A stretch of 64,000 nucleotides of DNA from UM-FILTER-33-9 sp964530235. GTDB lineage: Bacteria > Patescibacteriota > Microgenomatia > UBA1406 > GWC2-37-13. The stretch covers positions 1 through 64,000 of the forward strand of contig CAZGYB010000001.1 of the NCBI GenBank assembly GCA_964530235.1, given 5' to 3'. The notes beneath the pieces were generated by a model, which did not search any database, was not told the origin of the DNA, and was given only the letters and a program-made list of their open reading frames with translations. This document shows, piece by piece, positions 58,973-64,000 of the stretch; positions within the stretch are counted from its first letter, which is position 1; every line of letters begins with the position of its first letter. The position numbers and the translations under genes were made by a program.

Positions 58973-61057
58973 TTACTCATATCTCAGTGCATTCAACGCA
59001 GAAATCTTTTTAGCACGTTCCGCCGGATAAATTCCGGTTAAAACCCCAACAAAAAAAGATGAAATCAGAATAAAGATAACAAAACTTGGCGGAAGATAAG
59101 TTAAATCAAGGTATCCCTGCCCGTTCGCAAAAGCGAAAACCGAAACCAACAAGGAAAGTATTTTCCCACTCGCAGCTCCCAGAAAAAGCCCACCAATTCC
59201 GCCTGCCAACCCCATGATCATTGCTTCTGCAAGAAATAAGTCCTGCACTTCCTCAGAAACCATCCCCATGGTTTTCATTCCTCCAATTTCACGTGTCCGC
59301 TCAAGAAGTGAAACCGTTAACGTATTAAACATTCCAAGCGAAGCAACGCCAAGTGCAACAAGACCTAAAATTCCTAATACGAGCCGTAAGTTTATAAACA
59401 GTGCTTCAATCTGCTTTACGGTATCGATGGTGCTGTTTGTTCTGAAACCCAAGGTCTCAATACTCTTACGCACCTTTGATATATCTTCATTTTTTGCGAG
59501 TACAACCTTCATCTGAGAGTAATTACCCACTCCCAAATTTCTCATATCAGTAAACGGAATGTAAAAATAAGTGTTGTCCGGATCATCAACAACGCCAATA
59601 ATTATATACTCGACTTCCTCACTCAGCGCTCTCCCTTCAACGTCCGGAAGTAGGTTTTTTGAAAGCACAAACGAACTTTTAAACTTTGTTCCTATGGCTT
59701 TCTTTGAAGAAATACCCAGCAAGCTTATAAATCCTGAAGATACAACCGCTTGTCCCGCCGGCTTTTTTCCGAATGCAAGAAGTTTCTGCGTTTGCTTTTG
59801 ACCGGAACCGGATGCCTGAAGAACTACCATCTCAATTCCCGACGAACTACTTGAAACAACTATCGGATCATACCCCAAACCCGCTGAATCGGAAGCGCTT
59901 GGAGAAGGGGTTTCAGTCTGCGCACTTGATGTTGACTCACCCATTACCTCTGCAAACCGCAATGCCTCAGTCACCACTACGTCGGGTTTTTTCATACAGC
60001 CGATAGCCCACAGATGACGTGCTTGTTCGTCTAATACGGGACGTAAATCTTCATTTACGGTTTTCTCGTACAAAGGTACCTTTCCCTTTACCCACTTCCC
60101 TAAATACACACCACGGTTCCTGTCATATCCCGCACGACCGATAGAAAACGGAGCGTACTCTCCTCCCCACATTTCTTCACCCGTATACATTCCCTCAATA
60201 CGGGTTGTATATCCAAGCAGTCGGGATGAAATGGTACACGACTCCCACACTGATACGGTTTTTGACGGGAGTACCGAAAAAGTCACTTTCTGAGAGTCGT
60301 TTCGCACTGGCACTTCCTGCAATTTTGAAAAAACTCCCGCAACACTCTCATTACTTCCCAATGTGCTCAACCGTTCGAATGTTTTATCATCTGAAAATAT
60401 CTTACCGTTCAGAAGTTTTACCTTAATGATATCTAAATAGTTTTTTGGTACCGCATATGCGAGCATGTCTGTTGTTGCACGGTTATAACTTATCTTTCCG
60501 ACAACAGAAATTAACGGTGCAGCTTTCTGAACCTGAGGCAGTTTTGAAACTTTATCATACACCGCTTTATTGAGACGAAGCGCAGTATTATCACTTGCGG
60601 TAACGTCAATAATACGTAGTTCATCTAACCCGGCAACCTGAGAAATCACTAACCGTTCAATTCCATACCCCAACGAAAGCAGAAAAACAATAATGCCGAT
60701 ACCAACCGACATTCCCAAAATGGTGATAAATGATCGTGTTTTTTTCACCATAAGGTTTTTATAGGCAAGGGAAATTAAATAAGTCCTTTTTACTTCGGAT
60801 GTTCTTATTTTTTCAATTGCGGTATATGCAGCACTTTCCACCGATATCCAGATAGATCTTCCCGGAATTTTTTGATATATTTTTCCAAAAATCGGGATTG
60901 AGATGAGAAAACGGTCTATCTGCTTCAACATAAACAATATCAAGAGAACGAAGAAACCTGTGAACAGGTACAGATTTTTAAGCAAATGGATCCAGAAATG
61001 AATATTGGTAATTTGCTTGACAACCGGGACTATGGTATTTTTCAGTTTTAGAATCAT
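58973..61057 (-). CDS. MacB-type ABC transporter permease
   Basis: 694 aa. FtsX/MacB topology: MVKKTRSFITILGMSVGIGI (first MacB helix) near 105-130, a large periplasmic-type domain to ~560, then three C-terminal helices (LVLGILGLVALGVASLGMFN, EAMIMGLAGGIGGLFLGAAS, FVIFILISSFFVGVLTGIYP) with the PAERAKKISALNALRYE end. Unusual is an extra ~100-residue N-terminal extension with a membrane segment. The ATPase gene is 2 nt upstream. Exports or mechanically couples an unknown substrate. Confidence 0.9.
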   Translation of the reverse strand: MILKLKNTIVPVVKQITNIHFWIHLLKNLYLFTGFFVLLILFMLKQIDRFLISIPIFGKIYQKIPGRSIWISVESAAYTAIEKIRTSEVKRTYLISLAYKNLMVKKTRSFITILGMSVGIGIIVFLLSLGYGIERLVISQVAGLDELRIIDVTASDNTALRLNKAVYDKVSKLPQVQKAAPLISVVGKISYNRATTDMLAYAVPKNYLDIIKVKLLNGKIFSDDKTFERLSTLGSNESVAGVFSKLQEVPVRNDSQKVTFSVLPSKTVSVWESCTISSRLLGYTTRIEGMYTGEEMWGGEYAPFSIGRAGYDRNRGVYLGKWVKGKVPLYEKTVNEDLRPVLDEQARHLWAIGCMKKPDVVVTEALRFAEVMGESTSSAQTETPSPSASDSAGLGYDPIVVSSSSSGIEMVVLQASGSGQKQTQKLLAFGKKPAGQAVVSSGFISLLGISSKKAIGTKFKSSFVLSKNLLPDVEGRALSEEVEYIIIGVVDDPDNTYFYIPFTDMRNLGVGNYSQMKVVLAKNEDISKVRKSIETLGFRTNSTIDTVKQIEALFINLRLVLGILGLVALGVASLGMFNTLTVSLLERTREIGGMKTMGMVSEEVQDLFLAEAMIMGLAGGIGGLFLGAASGKILSLLVSVFAFANGQGYLDLTYLPPSFVIFILISSFFVGVLTGIYPAERAKKISALNALRYE

Positions 61058-61059
61058 GT

Positions 61060-61869
61060 CTACAAGTGTAAATTCTTAAGAAAATCTTTATCCCGAACAT
61101 TTGATTCTGCCATGTTACCGCCGATTTCTTTTTTGCCCTGTATTCGTTTTTTCCACTTCTGTTTATCCGGTTTATACTCTTCAACAATCTGACCATCAAC
61201 GATATGAAAAATCTTTGTCGCATATTTCAAATACTCAAGATCGTGAGTAACCATAACAATCGTTTTTCCCAATTCAACCAGATGCAAAAAACGTTCGAGG
61301 AGTTCCTGACCGGAAACCGTATCCAGATTTCCGGTTGGTTCATCTGCGACAATCAGTATCGGTTCGATCATCAGAGCCCGAGCCAAGCTTACTTTCTGCT
61401 GTTGACCGCCGGAAAGCTCGGTGGGTGCATACCGCGCCCATTTTTCCATACCCACAATAGTAAGAGCTTCAAGCGCTTTTTTCTCAATTTCCTGGTCGGT
61501 TAATCCTAACAAGTAAAGCGGAAATGCAACATTTTCAATAATGGAATAGGAAGAAACCCAGAGAGGCTGCTGATAGACCATACCCACTTTGTGGCGTCTG
61601 AATAACGACCGCTCATCCTCGGATAAAGCATATAGGTCTTTTCCGTCGACAGAAACTCGTCCACCGGTTGGAGGTTCGAGTCCTAATAATGTATGCAGGA
61701 GTGTAGATTTACCGCATCCAGAAGGACCAAAGATTATTGCAAACTCGCCCTGTGCAACCGACATATTAATCTGCTTCAAAACCTCAACCTGTGAGTCTCC
61801 AACCGGAAACGACTTACTCACATTGGTTATTTCGATAAGTGTATTATTTTTTGCCGGGATTCCAACCAT
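61060..61869 (-). CDS. MacB/LolD-type ABC transporter ATPase
   Basis: 269 aa from MVGIPAKNN (61869), 1 nt after the upstream stop. Walker A GPSGCGKST at 48-56, Q-loop MVYQQPLW, signature LSGGQQQKVSLARAL, Walker B ILIVADEPTGNLD and switch His MVTHDLEYLK. Pairs with the permease at 58973. A longer frame to 61926 overlaps the upstream gene and is rejected. The C-terminal ~35 residues (basic, KPDKQKWKKRIQGK) are an extension. Confidence 0.93.
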   Translation of the reverse strand: MVGIPAKNNTLIEITNVSKSFPVGDSQVEVLKQINMSVAQGEFAIIFGPSGCGKSTLLHTLLGLEPPTGGRVSVDGKDLYALSEDERSLFRRHKVGMVYQQPLWVSSYSIIENVAFPLYLLGLTDQEIEKKALEALTIVGMEKWARYAPTELSGGQQQKVSLARALMIEPILIVADEPTGNLDTVSGQELLERFLHLVELGKTIVMVTHDLEYLKYATKIFHIVDGQIVEEYKPDKQKWKKRIQGKKEIGGNMAESNVRDKDFLKNLHL

Positions 61870-61870
61870 A

Positions 61871-64000
61871 TTATTTGACTGCCGACTTTCCGCGTAAAAA
61901 CCCGAAGGTTTTTGACAGATTGTCAATTACTAAGTTTAATGCATCTTTTGTCGACTTTGGCGTTATAACCACAGTGTCAAATGACTGACCGAGGTTCCCC
62001 GCTTTATCTTTCGAATTAGCACGAAGATGGTATATTTTTGCAGGGGTAAGTGCAGTAATTGTCACGATATGATTTGTTGTGAGGTTTGTATCTTCCTGAG
62101 TAGTCTGATTGTAGGTATTTCCCGTGCCCTGCGCATACTCAATCTGTGTTGTTGCCGGCTCGTCAGTATCCCAGCTGATCACAATCTGTGCTTTTGCACT
62201 GTCACCAATACCGATAATCGTGCTTTCTACATTCAAGTTTTGCACTTCAGGAGCACGGATGTCTGACGCGGTTTTCAGTGTCCGCGTCTCTGTTTTTGCC
62301 TCGTTGTTTGCACTATCCTTTCCTTTTACTAAAATCGTATAGTCTGTATTATCAAGGAGATTTTTTATGATAACTTCATGATTTTTTTTGAGCGAAAGAC
62401 TTATCTGATCAGTGGCCCGTTCGGGAAAAGCAGTTGGGAAATAGGTTACAATCGAGGATACCATCGTATTTGAACTCCACAGCAATCGAAGCGTGGAAGT
62501 CGGCATGCCGATTACCTGCTGTACCCGTAACCCGAGAATTTTGGGCGTTGGCAGGGTTTCAAAGATATGATCCTCCCCGCTATAAATATTTCCCTCATCG
62601 TCCTCCCCAACAATCCGGTAATGATACAAAGTGCCTTCAACAAGATCAGTGAGCTGAACAACGTAGGTTGATTCTGACTTGGAAGTAGTAATGCTTTCCT
62701 GACTGTCGTAGTTGCTTGTTTTTCCATATTCAACCTTTGCTTTGATCGCATTTGCAATGGTAAAACTGATCTCTGCAGAGTTTATATTAATGCGAGTGGG
62801 AATAACGTTTGAGATAAGCGGTGCAGAATTCGTGGTAAAGGTTTTTTCATCCGACTCACCTAAATTGCCATCCTCGTCAGTCCAAAGCATTTTGTAATAA
62901 TAGGTAGTACCGGGTTTTAGTTCAGTTAGTGTAATTTCATGTGCAGTCACTTGGTTCGAGGAACCAACCTCAGAACCGTATACGCCTGTTGCTGTACCGT
63001 ATTTTACAAACGAATTTGAAGTTCTATTGGTCGACCACTGAATGATTGCGGATTTTGTTTTAACAGTTGCAGACTGTGTACCAACCATTTCCGGTGCAGT
63101 AAGCCACCGACCCGAAGGAGTGATACTTACCGTTGTTGACGGCCCGGAACATTGATTTGTCGTTGCACATGCCTTAATACACAGATAGTAAGGAATTGAT
63201 GCCAGTTTTTCCGTCCCGATATATGCAACCTGCGTTGACTCACCTTTCGTTGAAACCGCTACATCTCCGTAACTGGTCATATCGGTTGAACAGTCAACAT
63301 CAACATCTGAAATATACACCTCATACCGGTCAAATGCTGATCCTTTATCAGTCGGCGGATCCCAGCTTAATCCAATCCGATATGCACCGCTTGCACGAAT
63401 TGAGTTATCAAAAATTTCAGGTGCAAGCGGAATGCCGGGTGCAGTAACCGATACATTAAACGTAATTGACGCATAGCTTCCATAACTCACATTGTTTGCA
63501 GTATCTACCGCAACCACATAGAATGTGTTTACTCCGTCCTGTGTCCCTTTTATCCCGTTTACCAGGTTAGCGGAAGTTGTGGATATATTCGAAGAGTTCG
63601 GAAGAACATTTATTGAATACCGGTATTCTTTAATTTCCGCACTGTGCGTCGCCGGTTCATCCCAGGTAAATCCAAACGTATTCGTTGTTGCATCTCCCGC
63701 AGCAAGGACAAGATTGGTTGGGGCTGATGGTGCAGTTTTATTCCAGTAAAAGTTTGCGGTTGTATAGGGGGTATAATTTCCTACACTATCTCGGGCCCGA
63801 ATATAGAATGTGTTTGCTCCTTCTTGATAGGCGGTAATTCCGTTTACACTTAAGTCAGTAGTGAAAGTGTCCTGAGATAAAGCACCGGATGTGGTTCCTG
63901 TTTTATAGTAATATCCCAAAAATCCAGAACCGGAACCGTTTGGATACTGTTCATCGGTTGCAATCCATAAAAACCGGAAACTGTTCACCGCTGTATACCC
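61871..64000 (-). CDS. fibronectin-type surface protein, 5' truncated
   Basis: The frame is open to the end of the window, so the N-terminus is missing; ~709 residues are visible. Repeated fibronectin-like units of ~90-100 residues (APSAPTNLVLAAGDATTNTF; ITLTELKPGTTYYYKMLWTD; VQLTDLVEGTLYHYRIVGED; HIVTITALTPAKIYHLRANS) fill most of it. The C-terminal ~25 residues (NLVIDNLSKTFGFLRGKSAV) are not a clear anchor. Immediately upstream of the ABC ATPase (1-nt gap), so probably the first or an early gene of that operon. Confidence 0.87.
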   Translation of the reverse strand, partial: GYTAVNSFRFLWIATDEQYPNGSGSGFLGYYYKTGTTSGALSQDTFTTDLSVNGITAYQEGANTFYIRARDSVGNYTPYTTANFYWNKTAPSAPTNLVLAAGDATTNTFGFTWDEPATHSAEIKEYRYSINVLPNSSNISTTSANLVNGIKGTQDGVNTFYVVAVDTANNVSYGSYASITFNVSVTAPGIPLAPEIFDNSIRASGAYRIGLSWDPPTDKGSAFDRYEVYISDVDVDCSTDMTSYGDVAVSTKGESTQVAYIGTEKLASIPYYLCIKACATTNQCSGPSTTVSITPSGRWLTAPEMVGTQSATVKTKSAIIQWSTNRTSNSFVKYGTATGVYGSEVGSSNQVTAHEITLTELKPGTTYYYKMLWTDEDGNLGESDEKTFTTNSAPLISNVIPTRININSAEISFTIANAIKAKVEYGKTSNYDSQESITTSKSESTYVVQLTDLVEGTLYHYRIVGEDDEGNIYSGEDHIFETLPTPKILGLRVQQVIGMPTSTLRLLWSSNTMVSSIVTYFPTAFPERATDQISLSLKKNHEVIIKNLLDNTDYTILVKGKDSANNEAKTETRTLKTASDIRAPEVQNLNVESTIIGIGDSAKAQIVISWDTDEPATTQIEYAQGTGNTYNQTTQEDTNLTTNHIVTITALTPAKIYHLRANSKDKAGNLGQSFDTVVITPKSTKDALNLVIDNLSKTFGFLRGKSAVK

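Noticed and set aside
1..64000. UGA recoded as glycine (as in Gracilibacteria/SR1)
   Set aside because: TGA serves as a proper stop at several gene ends (for example 3772 and 15418) and no genes continue through it.

Overview
The window looks like a chromosome fragment from a Candidate Phyla Radiation (Patescibacteria) bacterium, most likely Microgenomates-like. This is inferred from gene content and style, because no rRNA or ribosomal-protein marker is present. The signs are moderately AT-rich DNA, the standard code with TGA used as stop, very large secreted repeat proteins, a sortase, an L,D-transpeptidase, a prepilin peptidase, a LytR_C protein, many GT4 glycosyltransferases, and genes whose -10 box sits 6-9 nt before the ATG (leaderless mRNAs).

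Layout. 1-7.2 kb: a 5'-truncated P/T/E-rich helical-repeat protein, a tail-anchored PP2C phosphatase with a small partner gene, and a membrane zinc-ribbon protein. 7.4-10.1 kb: a C39-like protein, galT, a four-helix-bundle (S23/IVP-type) gene and pth. 10.2-16.1 kb: a deoxyribosyltransferase-like/ribbon-helix-helix fusion, a methyltransferase, three GT4 glycosyltransferases, a small unknown and a second four-helix-bundle gene. 16.1-22.6 kb: a GH18-like protein, a glutaredoxin-like protein, a tandemly duplicated tRNA-Trp, a PEGA protein, mreB, a TagA/WecG glycosyltransferase and a nucleotidyltransferase-like protein. 22.5-28.9 kb: a frameshifted receiver-like gene, tRNA-Leu and tRNA-Ser, a DUF202 protein, two HExxH proteins, a methyltransferase, a C45-like Ntn hydrolase and a radical SAM protein. 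28.9-37.6 kb: a 1513-aa secreted NHL/Calx-beta protein, an L,D-transpeptidase, tRNA-Arg(GCG), a TrmB regulator, an N-terminal-Cys hydrolase, a sortase and tRNA-Arg(CCU). 37.6-42.2 kb: a third four-helix-bundle gene, tmk, two ndk paralogues, a dockerin-like/cohesin-like pair and a LytR_C protein. 42.2-51 kb: a 2527-aa surface protein divergent from a degenerate Fic/winged-helix regulator, with three matching 18-bp sites between them. 51-57.3 kb: a secreted surface module containing two paralogous pairs. 57.3-64 kb: a P-loop kinase, a prepilin peptidase, a MacB-type ABC pair and a truncated fibronectin-type surface protein.

The most unusual theme is a set of degenerate short-unit repeat arrays, each locus with its own unit and usually as two inverted arms. 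All three four-helix-bundle genes lie between such arms. The arrays supply stop codons and tails of neighbouring genes and run through coding sequence: Pth, the GH18-like protein, a nucleotidyltransferase-like protein, and the signal peptides of two secreted proteins. The arrangement resembles 23S rRNA intervening sequences, which are bracketed by inverted repeats and can encode proteins of this family, but here it lies outside rRNA genes. A second candidate system is the degenerate-Fic regulator with its three operator-like sites beside the giant surface-protein gene.
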